DNA of 64,000 bases, from contig VUYV01000041.1 of assembly GCA_008711295.1 (NCBI GenBank), forward strand, positions 1,590,288 to 1,654,287. The letters are read 5' to 3'. Shown one piece after another: positions 10,521 through 23,582 of the stretch (its first letter is position 1; every line of letters begins with the position of its first letter). The notes below the pieces were generated by a model. The model made no database searches. It was not told the origin of the DNA and worked only from the letters and a program-made list of their open reading frames with translations. The position numbers and the translations under genes are program-made. This DNA comes from Anarhynchus alexandrinus. Its lineage: Eukaryota > Chordata > Aves > Charadriiformes > Charadriidae.

Positions 10521-13469
10521 TTTGCAATTGCAATTACATTTTCTGAAACATAGTATCTATTTTTGCAGATAAGTAATTTTGATTCAATGAGATTCAAGCT
10601 AAAAGCCCTCTATTCTTTTAAAAATGATTGCTGTGTGCATAGTAATGTTGCAGTGCTCAGATAACTGCTTCCTTGAATGCTTATTGCATGAATATTAATC
10701 TAACAGTATATACTGATGGTCATGTGGGCCTAGAAATTATCACCTTCTCACATAGACAGGAAAAATGAAGTACAAAAATGTCATCCAGCATTTATTGCAG
10801 TTGAGAAACCTGTGAAAATGGACATAACATTGACAAGCTTTCAAAACACTAGAGAAAGTACTTCTTTTGCCAAAAGGTGTGCTTGGCCATCACAGCCTTG
10901 TTGCTCATCACCCTGTAGCATCCTCAGCATCAGTGTTAGACCCCCTATAGAGCACATGCATAAATGTTCTTGCCTCGAGATGGAGTGCAAAGAGCTTCTC
11001 TGCTGTGAGAAGATGAAGATAGGCGACAGCAAACACTAAAAAATAGTGCAGACATCTAAATCCTGTTCCTCCCTTGGAAGGCTCTTCCTTTCTGGAGAAG
11101 CGCTGCTGAGTCTCCCTTGTTTGTGAAAGTCACATTCAAGCTTCTGAGTAGCAGGATGCTCTGGGTAGCTTGCTCCTAAGCTCTTCTTGGATAATGACTA
11201 TTGACTGCTTCAGGAGTAACTGGGACCTCAGATCACATCTTTTCTGCTTTCAAAGGAAAGCTGAAGCACACAAAGAGAGCATCAAGTGCTGCCTTTCCCT
11301 CTCCCATTTCCAACAAGTATTTGATTATTATGTGCAGAGCAAAATTCGCCCAGAGCAGAGTTAGTCCAAACCCAGCCTGGGACACAGTCCAAACTGCCTG
11401 TGGTTAGGGCAGCCTTGGGGCTGTTGGGCAGCACGATCGGTTAATCCCTTTTGGTACAGGTAAGTGAGGGCAACGTGCCAGCTGAATCCCTGAAATGGGT
11501 TGCTGGTGCTGGTAGAAAAAAGCACCCCTGGGAACATCCGTTGCGGCAAGCCCCGCAGAACAGTGCAGCCCCTAGTTTGGGGGTCCCAGCTGCCCCCCTG
11601 GCTGAGATGGAGCTGAGGTGCTCACCAGGGCTGGAAGAGAGGCTTCTCTGAGAAGAGGCAGAGTCAGATACTGGACTAGAAAAAGATGATGTTCAAACCG
11701 TAGAAGGTACAGCCTTCAGGTGCTTCTGGAGTAAAGGGAATGGGGCTTATGAAGACCTGAGTTTTGGAAGCAGCATTTCAATGCTTGTGTGGAACTAGCC
11801 CTCTGCTTTCTGGAAAATAAAAGGATTTTTTGTTGAAATGCAGAGGTAACTTATTAATGGAAAGATGACCTCGATCTTACAAGTAAAACAAGGAGAAGAA
11901 GAAAGGATTTGATGGTTAGGAGTCTTATACCTGGGCCACTCCCACTCTGGGCAGAAGTTTCCACCCTCAGGCAAGATGAGAAAAGTGCACAGAGAGCAGC
12001 CTAAACTCTTCTTATGGCCACTGAGTAGGTGGAAAGGTTTAACAGAGGGAGGTAGGCTGAGTACATTAAGTTCCTTGTGCAGTCCAGGCGTCCTAGTTTT
12101 ATTCCCACAAAAGAAGTCTACGTATCAGTCAGAGACGTCTTGTCCTCCCCCATCCCACTTCGGCTGAACTAAATTGCTTTAGGGTGTATCGATGCTGCTG
12201 TTCATGATAGCTCTGCTGCGGTTACAGGTGCTTGCCATTAATAAATACACTAATAAATACATGAAGCTTTAAGGTTTCCTTAGCTAAATGACACAAACTT
12301 TTCACAGAAAAAAGCTTCTTCAAAGGTTTTTATCTTCATGACACTAAACCAGCCTATTTAAAGTGTTTCAAAACCAGAACTAATAATTTAAAAGTGGTTT
12401 TGAGATACCATGTTAAATGTTTTTCCTGCACAAGTGCTTTAATATGCATACAAATACCGATGGGACAGGCCCTTAGTATTTTATACAATAAAAATTCATG
12501 GAAATTTCGGCCTGAGTAGTCTGAGGAAAAAAAATATTGAAGACATTTTAGCTTATACTGAGAAGTAAGGTATCTCTTTCTCTGTGGGTTCCTCATATCA
12601 CTGCCTGGAGGAGGGAGGCAGGGCAGCTCACTCATCAGGGCTATGCTCAGGGGCTGGGAAGAAAAGGGAATCCTCTCCGGATTGCTGCTGCATGGTGGCT
12701 ATCCCTGCTGGTTTTTGCTGCTTCTAGGACTGGCCCAAGGTCTCTCTGCTTGAAGCAAAAGACAAAGAGGGAACTGAACTGAGGTTATCCGAGTCACAAC
12801 ATGACCCATGGCTGTTCCACATACCTGCGTTAGGACTTCAGTGCCCTCAGATGTGGGTAAATCCTCGCCCTACAGGCTCCAGAGAATTTGGATATATCTG
12901 AAATTGCATGAATTATATAAAATGCAAATATAGCAGATAAAATAGAAGCATAGATGTCTGGCTGGACCAATCTGTTTTTCTGTACACACACATGGCAAGT
13001 GCAGAGTTTTTAAACATATATGTGGTTAAAATGAGTGTTTTCAATGTATTTTAACTAGATTTGTAGAAGAAGACATTTGCTGTTAAGACAACACAGGAAA
13101 GCTCAGTTGCTAGACACTGCCCTTCGCTTAACGAAGATATTATGACAGTTTCAATTCTGAAGCAAAATTCTGCCAATTTTAAAAGAGCTTTTAAAAAAGG
13201 AATGAAAGCCCCAACAGTGAGCAGCTCCTAGCTCCTGAGACGAGGGCTTCAACGCTGGCGATGTTTTATCGTTGCAACTGAAAACATCATCAACAAGCGC
13301 CAAGGGTGTGCGCATCCATTTCACCTTGGCTTTCTCCATGCTTACTAAAAGAAGGAGCAATGAAATTGCTGGCAGCGTCCACCGCAAAGTCCGAGTGAAC
13401 CCAGGCAGTGCTGCTTATTTTAGGCATGGCAGCTTTCCACGCAGGAGTCATCACTGAGGTCATTCGTGG

Positions 13470-14280
13470 CTCTTCTGTCGTTAGTCACGTCATTAGGATG
13501 GGACAGTCTCCTGCATGACTGATGGTGGATTCGCGTTAGACTTGTTAAACGTACAGGTCCCCCATGTGATTATTCAGATGAGCAATCAGGTGATTCATTT
13601 CTTGTTTTAAGCGTTTAGATACGGAGCAGAGCATCCGGACTATTGCTGTTATTCGCATTTGCAGCTGCTTGTAACGGGCTCACTCACAACTGCCCATGCA
13701 GTGCCGTCAGTGGGTAGAGTGTATTACTGACACAAAGACACACTTGCCCTGAGGAGACCACGGTCAAAAGCGGCCACCAGGATAGTGAAGGCTACAAATA
13801 TTCAAAAAGCGCAGGAATGAGAGAATGAGGGCTATAACACCAAAAGATTATGAGATATGCTTGTTATGTTCACCTCTTGCTAGTGCCTTGTTTTTTCAGT
13901 CTGTGCTGACACCTAACCTGAACGATCTCGCGAAAGAATCATGTTCTGAATTCATATAGCTTCTTGTGATAAGCTGTTCATGTGCTAGTGGTATTTTTAA
14001 GACGCAGAGGAGACATGTCAGAGAAACGGGAGCCCGATTGCACTGCAGATAGAATATTCTAATCAGCGAGCAGCTTATCAGCACACTTATGGGCAGCAAA
14101 TGCTTCACAAATCCCGGGGAACGCCAGCTGAAAATCCCCATCATTACTGACATAACTTTCTCGATAAGCCTCCTCAACAATATGAGCTATTGTTTATACC
14201 GAGAAGCACTGCTGAGGTTCAGTGGAAAGGTGTGCAGAGCTTTTTCCCCCAAACAAATGAAGCGCTGGATTCATGGGTGA
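13470..14280. promoter_or_regulatory. CpG-retaining block, candidate enhancer or CNE
   Basis: Within AT-rich DNA that is otherwise poor in CpG, this block keeps more than twenty scattered CpGs. Examples are TTCGCGTTAGAC, AAACGTACAGG and TAAGCGTTTAGATACGG in the first part, then GATCTCGCGAAAG, CCCGATTGCAC, CCCGGGGAACGCC and CTCGATAAGC in the second. It also has paired TTATCAG and GTGATTATTCAGATGAGC words. There is no repeat and no plausible protein on either strand. CpG kept outside a GC-rich context usually means selection or lack of methylation. That step is inference. Confidence 0.35.
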
Positions 14281-17200
14281 GAAGCAGACCTGCTGGCATT
14301 CACAGCTCTTACTCTATTCAATGGTCACAGCAAATGACACCCTTTCATTTTCCCTTCCTGCACTTCATAGTACAAAAGAAAAACTTAAACCTAAACCAGC
14401 TATTTTTATTTTTGATTAAATCTTTCTTTCCCCTCTCCAGATGGTATGTGCAGGGGCACGATGGTAACCCGAAACAAAAATGAGCAACCAGAAGCAAGTG
14501 GGCCATTAGCTCAGCTCAGTGTCTGATGTGTTTATTTTCAGTGGATCTGTGCAGCAGGCTGACAAGCAGAATCCTTTGCTTCACATATCACTTACAGAGC
14601 TCCACTGAGCAGGCACCATATGAAACAGCCAGTGAAAAAAGCTTCAGCAAGGCATGGCTGCATTTTTTTTTTCTTTTTTGGGCACAGATACAGTCGATCA
14701 AAACCTCAATCGATGAAAGAGACTCATCAGAGACAAAATTAAGGTAATTGCATTGTAACTACAAATTGTCATAAGAAACATTTTATGACACAGTTTAGCT
14801 GAATTAGATACTATTGACCTCAGAGTGGTTTATCAAGGCAGGAGAAATAAATTAAGAGAGATACAAGTATTCTGAATGCAAGCGGTAAGCTGTGTTTTTC
14901 AACTTCTTTTCAACTTCTTCGAGATCAGGTGGGATGCTTTAATTTACAGTCACCAAAATGGAAGGTCCAGATTTTCAAGCTACTGTCATGCATGAGCACA
15001 GCAGAGCCAGAAGATTCATGAAGTGACTTTATGTGGCTCTGTCTATGCTAGTAGAGCGGGCCAGGGCATGGGTCTGTGACTTGGCCTGGCATCAGCCTTA
15101 CTGGAAGCTGCGTAGTGAGGTCCCTGATATGTTTTTGGGCAGTTAGCATTCCCCCCAGGTTTCAGACACAGCCCAAGGGTGAGCACAGGCTAAGGACCTG
15201 CCCGACAGCAGGCCAGATGTGGCCCCCTGTTTTGAAAAGGAGTTTATCCGTATGGATGAGCGTGGTGCTGTGCCAGTGGACCTCAGGGCCAGAGAACGAT
15301 CCTTATTTACTAATGTGGATGTTCCTGGCAATGTCAGACAGAGAAGATGCAACAAACTGTCTTCTGCACCAAAAGCAACATTCCAGTAAATAGCGCTGAT
15401 AACTGAACTTTCCGGCTATTTCATAGTGACTATGTTAGAGTGCTCCACGCTGGTAAAGCATCTCAGCAGGCATGGCTAATTTGGAAATACTGGCTTCCTT
15501 TGGGCTAGTTCCAGCACTGGATGTGCAGAAGGGATGCGAACGACAGAGGGATGCATGCCCATCAGATGGTGAGCCATCTTGCATCTGGAGGTGAGGTGGG
15601 TACGCCATGGTTCTGCAGCTCGTGGGAAGAACCTTAGCTCGTAAATACTGTCAGCATCCCTGCGTGGAGGTTTTGGCTCAGGTCTCTGCTAGCCAGGGTA
15701 AATGACCATGTGTTGTGGTGCCTCACCAGCACGTCCTTTCCCAGGCTTTCTGTGTCAGCTGGGAGGTGGTTTTTCTTAGGCTTTTGCACACTGCAGAGCA
15801 CTGGGGTGAGAAGGGGTTGACCAAAGGGTTTAGCTGCTACTGAAGCACAAGTAATAGATAACAGGAGTCACTAACAATGAAAATTAACTAATTAATTAAT
15901 GAGCATCAATCAGCATGAAAGTTCAACTCACCTTGAGAAACAATTAGTGCCTCAAAATGTAGGAGAAACTGAGATGTCCTCTGCCACCTATAACTTCATT
16001 AAACCTGTGAGGTTTTCCACTGAATGCACTTGGCAAACACAGCATAAACCCTTACTGAGCTCTCTGCTGCTTTCAAAAAGTGGCATCTCTTGGGACCTGG
16101 AATCTGCTGACACAGATGTTACAAAAGACTTTTTGTAAGATTGATGGCAAATAAAATATTCTGCTGCTTATTGCAAGCCTTTGACGGCATAATTATGGGT
16201 ATCCTTGCTCCAGGCTTCCTGACTGATTCCCACCTGACAGACAGCCTCACAGATTTTATGCATTCAACAAATGCATTGGCACTCTCCCCCATATTTCAGC
16301 ATAAATCCAGGAATAGAACAGGCATCAGGTAACTGTCTATTTTGAATCTGTCATACAGCTTTTAACATTCCTGTCTTTTCTCTGTTGTTACAGAAAGTCT
16401 CACTCTTGCCTCTGAGCTTTCTGAAACAGAAGTAAAGGGCCGTGTCACAAACATCAGAAACAAAAGATGAGAATAATGGCTGAACCAGGGTGCTGTATGT
16501 GTACATTAGTGTGAACAATTCAACAATATGTTTTTATTAAAGATAGCTTAAAGGGGTGTTGAGAGAAACTAGAAAACCAGAGCCTACTCTTCACAGGTGT
16601 TGAGCAACTGAAACTTCCATTAGCTTTCTAAAGGCCTCCGTTTCTTTTAGGTTCAAGGTGCTCTGGGAACAAAAAGCACTTAAGAGAAACAGCTGCTTTT
16701 TAAATGGCAATGGCCAATGACAGACAATAACAATTTGAGGAAGGACAAGGAGCGCTTTTCTGTAAAAAGACAAGAGCACCTCTGAAAAAAACAGGACAAC
16801 CTGAGTTTTCTGTGCTTATTTTAGCGGAATTCTCCAGAGCAGACCTATTAAAAATCTCCACTAAATCTTATTCCCATTGTGGAGTGATATCACTTGTGGT
16901 CAGGGACACCATCTTTAGCTTTGACTTGAAGAACACTAAGCTACTTTTGCCTTATCCTTTGTAACATTATTTGTGCAGTAAAGTATTCTTAGCCTCCTCA
17001 TGTGGCACTATGCTAGGAGTCAGCTTTTTACTCTACATCTATCTTCTTTTATCACATCTTCAGTTTGTCTTTCTATAGCTACTGCGTCTCAGTACCACTC
17101 TCATTTGCCATAACCGCTAGCCTAGCTTTCAAAAATCCCTCTTTTCAAAATAAGCTTTATACCTTGTCTAATCGTCACTTCCTACAGACTCCATTCAGAG

Positions 17201-20049
17201 CGACAAATTTCAGTGCTAATGTGCAAAGTGCAGCGCTCAGCTTCCTGTTACTCCTGTGTAACCTGTTGGGATCTGAGGAAATTGTACTGGTGTAGCAAAG
17301 GGGAATACATCTCATTATATTTGCAGTCCCAAACCCCACCTCACTGTTTCTCAGAAGTGCGTATCCTCAGACATCTTTCTTGCTCCCACACGCCGTGGAG
17401 CCCCAGGGAGTGATCTCTTAGTGTGGGTGCTGCTTAAAGTCAGCAGCTGAGAATGCAATGAGGAGTAGAGGCTTTTCTTCTTCCGATCTCATCCCTAATA
17501 CAACTCATATCTCTGCATTTGTAGGTACTTTCTCCTGGGTAATGTAAAAGCCTGATAACTGAGTCTGTAGTCCTGAGACCTTCTAGTAGAAGGTTTCAAA
17601 AATAGTGCGGCTACACAAATATTCCTTTTAATGTAATTGGCATATAAAAGACAAAATATTGACATTTTGCATTCTAAGCCTGCAGAGAGCAGGGCTACAT
17701 CCCCTTAAATCACACCAACATTTGTAATATTACTGTAAATGGGGTGGAAATATCCAGCTTAATTTTGGTCTTTCAGAAACCAATGGATAAGCTAAAGAAC
17801 TGCCTGAACACATGGCCTGGAGGTGACAAGTAACATGTAATTCACAGTTCCCAGTTTATTTCTTTCCACTGTACCGTGTGGTACTTGATAATGTAGCTGA
17901 CAACCCTCTTCCCATAAAGAACATTACTTAGGAGAGGTGCTGTCTAAGCATGGTTCAGAAAGCGCTGCACTCATGCCTCTCTACAGCTGTGGGAGAAGGC
18001 TTTACCCATGCTGTTCCACCTATGTTCGTCCAAACGAGGGCAATAACAATTCCTCACCTTCACCACGAGGGAACACATCACTCCATGAGGATGAAAAGGG
18101 ATAAACTGTTATTTGAGATTTTTTCTGTTATCCGTCATCTTCCACATTCTGATTTTTCTTCACCTTCCTAATTGTTAGAAAAGCTTTCTGTTTTTTAAAG
18201 AAGGGAAATGCACAGTTGCAGTAGGAAGATATTTAAGATAATTAAAGTGTTCCACTTGGCACCGGGCTTCCGTAATTTTAATTTCCTATTCAGGACTGGG
18301 CATAACAGTTCAGACCTCTTGATACCCAGGACTGAAACCGGCCTAATCACAGTGCTCCCTGTGCCTTGCACTCCCTGTGAGAGCTCTGCTTTCCCAGGAG
18401 CATGTTCCTGACTCTGAAAGGTCCAAAAGAAAACATACATTTCTGCATTTCAAAGGACACTGCAATATCCCCATGGAAATAGCATTGCCATGCAATAGGT
18501 AAAAGGTGGGGTGAAAGGATAATATTTCTGCCTCAAGGCTCCGATATTTCTTTCAAGAGATGCAGTACATCAAACACTTCATGCTATGTAAGCATGTTAA
18601 GCTGAGGAGGACAATTGAGCATTGACTATGGAACATGCTGGACCTTACAGTGAATGTAGGAAGGACCAAAAGAGCAAAAAAAAAGTTAATCACGGAGGAC
18701 TAAGGTGCTTTATGACTACCTGATATAATACAATGAGGAATGATCACAAACTGTCGTTTGAGAAGTGATAGGGCTTCTTAAGACCAGCATTACATGTTTT
18801 TTTAGGGCATCGAAGCACATTTGTATCGCAGGGCTACAATGCAACATCTGGCAAGAAGTGCCACCACAGGGTTTGTCAGAAGCAGGCTTCCTCACACAGG
18901 GAACACCTAGATGCTGTGGTGGGAAAAACCCCAAACTAGTGACATCATTGTCTCCACGAGAGTCCTAAGCCTGGAAAGACTCCACTGCAAAGGACCTCTG
19001 ATGTGACACCCCAGTGCTGCTGGCTGCCAGGACCAGCGGGGGTCTGCCACAAACGGGGGTCTCACGTGGAGAGTCAAAATTGAGAGGCAAAACAAATATC
19101 TGCATGTCCAGCCTACCAGAAACACTGGCATTTCTCAAAGCCAACGAGACAAGGAGGCAGCAGGGAAAAAAAGTGTAAATGAAGTTCATTTTGGAGGGAG
19201 GCAGCAATGGCCAGAACACAGTGGCTAGCCCTGAACTCTTTCTTCCAAAGCGGAAAGACCCACTGAAGAGCAAAATCACGAATGTTCAATCCCGTTAAGT
19301 GAGATCACAGTAGGAGTAATTTTTAAAATGAAAAGCATGCCCACTGTTCAGAGATACAAGCGGGAGAATGGCAGGGGAATCTACAAAAGGAGAGAGGTGA
19401 TGAAGAGAGACAGCAGGAAATCAAACTCCGCTCAGAGCAGCAACCCGCAAAGTTCCAGCGCAGTCCAGCCTGCAAAATAACAAATAAACTCTCCCCAAGA
19501 TGAATAAACTGCTAAATGCACTGGTAGAAAAAGAATGAGTTGTACCTACAGGTGCCTTGTGGCCCTTTTAAATGGTGACAGTTAGAAGTCTGGATGTGAA
19601 TGCAACCCTCCTTTTCTTCCTCTAATTCACATTATACATGCTTTTGTAATAGCAACATATGGAATAAGGAGTTTGGCAACTCAGAAAAATCATTATGTTT
19701 CAAACGACCTACATCACCAACAGAGTCTTTTCATTTTCTTCTGATATATTAATCCTTTGCTGGAGGGGATACCAATAATAGACCCAAATAACTGTAAATC
19801 AGATACCCTCACATTACATTTATATGTAGGTATAGTAAGTGAAGCCAGAAACTAGTGTAATCTCTACCTTAATCAGAAGACATCTGATTAAGAAAATATT
19901 CTTGATTTGTGGGTGTTCTCACTGCCCACCCTCATTACTCAGGTATAAAAATTGCTCCATTGCTTTAGCATAGAGTATTAGTTCTGATACGGAATCTTCA
20001 ATGAGTTGTCTATATTTTACCTTTGAAATATCTGTGACATTCATGTTAG

Positions 20050-20413
20050 GAATCACAGAATCACAAAATGGTCAGGGTTGGAAGAGACCTCTGGAGATCA
20101 TCTAGACCAACCCCCCTGCCAGAGCAGGGTCACCTACAGCAGGTTGCACAGGACGGCGTCCAGGAGGGTTTTGAATGTCTCCAGAGTGGGAGACTCCACC
20201 GCCTCTCTGGGCAGCCTGTTCCAGTGCTCTGCCATCCTGCTGTCCTCAAAGTAAAGAAGTTCCTCCTCATGTTAAGATGGAACTTCCTATATTCAAGTTT
20301 GTGCCCGTTACCTCTTGTCCTATCACTGGGCACCACTGAGAAAAGACTATTCCCATCCCCCTGGCACCCTCCCTTTAAGTATTGATAAGTATTGATAAGA
20401 TCCCCCCTCAGGA
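20050..20413 (-). mobile_element. CR1 LINE fragment, reverse orientation
   Basis: On the minus strand this is a CR1 3' region. Read on the plus strand, it starts with AATCACAGAATCACAAAATG, followed by GGTTGGAAGAGACCTCTGGA. It runs through GGGCAGCCTGTTCCAGTGCT and CTCATGTTAAGATGGAACTT, and ends at ATTGATAAGATCCCCCCTCA. It covers the end of ORF2 and the 3' UTR of a subfamily different from the 9-kb copies (it uses the CTCTGGAGATCATCTAGACC form). It has no intact coding sequence. Confidence 0.95.
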
Positions 20414-22090
20414 ATATCAAGAATTGTTTTAGGCAGATAAAGTAAGCAGATTTATTTTAGTGGTGGGTTTTTTTTTTTTCAGCTTTATTGCCTTCACCAA
20501 GTTCAGAGGTAGCTACTGTACCCTTTTTCGAAGTTTGAGATGGTCTAAACTCATTAGAAATAGGAGCTTTTACTGCTCAGGCGTGGTACATGGCCGTAAG
20601 GACTCAATTAGGAATTTAAAGCCACTGCTCAAAACTAGAAAGATGGGTTGATTTCATTAGTATTGACAGGCAGGTCATTGAGAAGTTCACCACAGGAAGA
20701 ACTCATTTAGATAATAAATCCTCACTGTTGTTTACAAGGTAAGCTTTAATTCCTGTCCAAAAGAAAAAGGAAGGATTTCTTCTTTTTCCAATAATGAAGG
20801 CAGCTTTAGGATTTAATGCAAACATATTTGGATTATAGGACAGTCAGCAGTTTCACTGGGAAACTTTGGACAAACCTACCTAGGCAGTAATTTTCAGTAA
20901 GTACAGCGCTACCCATGTCACTTCTGCTTCAAGTGCTAGATATTTCGGTACTGGAGAGGACATCAGGATTGCAAGGCAGGTATGTGCTTGCTACAGGTAT
21001 TTGTGAATTCTTCCTGACCAAAAGGCTTGGCTTCATTCAGTAGCACAAAACTGTGTTTAACTTACTGCCTCCAGTTAACTTGCGCAAATTGCTTAGTAAT
21101 CCTAAATCATTGAAATGTTCAGAATAATGACTTTGAATTTTTATTTTGGGCCATATTCATTAATACCATTTCATTTACGGCCAGCTAGGGAATTCTGGTG
21201 AGGAAAAAATTGCATTGGGATGGTGTTTTCTCAGTTCCCACAGGTGTGGTACTTTAGGTTGATGTATGCCTGTAGGTGCCCTCTTCCACAAATACACTGC
21301 GGGCAGCAGACCAAGGATGTCCCCATCGTGTTTGGGGTGATCACTAATGAGGTATTTAGCGGCACATTAACCAGGATTCTGCAGAGTTGACAGAAGTGGG
21401 GTCAAGTCAGGAATCAATCCCTCCTCCGCAACTTGTGAAACCCAGCAAAGCCACTGTGGCAGCGACCGTGAATAGCGAATGCTTTACTGATTTTTAGTCA
21501 GTGGATCTACATATTTCAGGACCCCTGCAGGCACACTCGGGCTCTTCCTTCAGACTGTCCCCCTTTGTCTTACTGCTGCCTTAGCTACAATAGCCGGCAG
21601 TTTTCTGATGCCGACGGCTAATCTGCCACTGCTGTCCGGCAGCAAAACCTATAGAAATGTTGAATTTCTCACAAGACTGATTTCCAAGTAGCTAAAACAA
21701 GCACCCCAATTTGGGGAATTTTCAGGAGGGCTGCAAACACAATCGATTAAGATTGTTTCAATTGCACAGAATGAACTGTCTCTACAGCTGAAAGCGATTG
21801 TCCCGGTGGTCTTCAGTGTACTGAAATTAAAGATGTGCTGAACTTCGAAATTACTGGCATAAGCAATGGTACACCCAAGGATATTCATGACAGTTGCACC
21901 AATTTAGTGTGTGATCAAGATTTTGAGATTGCTATGATAATCAGGTTGGTAAGTATATGCCCAGGCACGTAATATGTCTGGCTTTGGAAGTAGGCTGAAC
22001 ATGCAAATAAGCACTCTTGTTAATCCCTTACTTTGTTTAAAGCACTGGAGATCACTAGCTATACTGTTCACTTTAATAGGTCGAGTAGTA

Positions 22091-22166
22091 CCCTCCACTC
22101 CTTCCTTCCTTCTTTCTTTCCTTATTTCCATCCTTCCTTCTTTCTTTCTGTCTCTCTCTCTCTCTT
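22091..22166. repeat. Polypyrimidine microsatellite (CTTT/CCTT)n then (CT)n
   Basis: An almost uninterrupted C/T strand of about 75 nt consists of CCTT and CTTT tetramers followed by a CTCTCTCTCTCT run. The other strand is pure purine. The mirror-like purine-pyrimidine composition could adopt triplex (H-DNA) form. Confidence 0.85.
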
Positions 22167-22845
22167 ATAGGAATAACTTGTAGGCAATATTTTTTCCCAG
22201 AATGAGGTGAAAGCCAAATCAGGGAAGTAATAAGTGTGCCTACATACCAGTACTTGTACAAACCACAAAACCTATACGTATATCGTGCTCAAAAATACAT
22301 GTTGAAAGGATATGATTTATGATTGTTTACAAAATCAAGCTCTTAAAACTTAGGAAATGCCAGAATCAAGTTTTCCTGTGCATATTTAATTGAGGTCTGT
22401 TCTGTTTTTGCATTATGATGAATGCTTGATCGTACGGCTACATGTTTTTTACCCACAGGTGCCCGGGATGGATTAGGATCACTTGCTGGGCAGCTTTTCA
22501 ATATTCTGTTTTATCTTCATAGTTCAGCACGTGGCCCCATGTCTCGGGTATTGCACTCTATTCAAGCTGTGCTCTGGATACATAATTATTAATTTCATCA
22601 GCAGCTTTTTGGTGGCAGTCACTGCTATTGTTTTCGAGTGGCTTGCGAATAGCCGTGAATTCTGTTTTGCCTCTCTGAGATGAGAGGACATTGTTATCTT
22701 CATTTTTCAGGTGGGATGAAAAGACGCAGGAAGATTAAAGTCCAGAGGTTCCACTAATTTCAGCCACCAAAAGATCTCTGCTAATTACCCTTGTGGAAAG
22801 CTGATAGCGTTAGTAATAGCCTTTATGTGGTCCAGTGCTAACAAA

Positions 22846-23136
22846 GCCTCGCCAGCGGCCGTCACAGCTATTTGCCGACGGGGGAGGCACTGGAGCCCCG
22901 AGCACCTCCCAAACTCTTTGAGGCAAACATGCTGTAGACAAACATGGGCTCATTTTCTCGTCCCCTCCACGGCACGTGATCCGTGGGCATCCGGCTCCCC
23001 AACTCCCCGTCCTTGCTTCCTGCTGAAGAGGGCAGTTTTGTCCCCGTGCCACTGAGACTGAGCCGAGCGGGGGGTCTGTTGCCAGCCCTGGTGACTGTCC
23101 CCAGCTGAGCGGCAGCAGCTGCTGGGCGATGCCGAG
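22846..23136. other. Isolated GC-rich, CpG-containing patch
   Basis: About 290 bp with clearly raised GC and roughly eighteen CpGs sits in AT-rich DNA, for example GCCAGCGGCCGTCAC, GCCGACGGGGGAGG and GAGCCGAGCGGGGGG. Overlapping open frames on both strands here are a side effect of low stop-codon density. There is no repeat family and no clear promoter motif. Confidence 0.4.
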
Positions 23137-23527
23137 GCACCCCAGTGGGGACCGTGCCCAGAAAGTACAGACTCTTTAGGGAATTTAACTGCTTGCCTGT
23201 GCTAAGCGTGCTTGGACTGTGATCTTAGGAAGACGTGTAACATGGTCAAATTTGGGTTGATTTGCACAGGAGTAGTAAATGACCTGTTAACCTTTCAAGA
23301 AGACGAGGCCAGGGTATATATTTTTCCTTAAACTTGCTCTTAGAAGAAAAAAAGAACAGTCTGGAGTTGGATATTTCCCTAAGTATATAGCCTGCGGGGA
23401 AATCTGCCTAGAAGACTTCAGCCCAACAGGTTAAAGTCTAGCAAAATTGTTAGCAGATGAAGCAGGGAAATCCTGGATGACTCTACTGTTGAGTAGTTCT
23501 TGTAGTGGCCTTGCTGCTAATAAGAAG

Positions 23528-23582
23528 GCATATACACGCACGTATGCACCCACACACAGACTACGTGCGCATACACAAGCAC
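23528..23582. repeat. Degenerate CA/CACG-rich microsatellite
   Basis: The stretch is an imperfect alternating purine-pyrimidine tract (CACGCACGTATGCACCCACA and CGTGCGCATACACAAGCACA). It resembles an old CA repeat that has picked up CpG and TA steps. Confidence 0.6.

Larger units (their letters stand above)
9871..20049. other. Unique AT-rich DNA, no gene recognised
   Basis: No exon or transposon can be supported in this 10-kb stretch. TAATTA-type words are frequent (for example AACTAATTAATTAATGAG near 15,886). Two CNE-like blocks (10,080-10,520 and 13,470-14,280) are listed separately. Confidence 0.55.

Noticed and set aside
20376..20399. Tandem repeat TAAGTATTGA in the reverse CR1
   Set aside because: It is a two-copy slip within a CR1 region whose consensus is already ATTGATAAGATC-like. 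It is not a separate feature.
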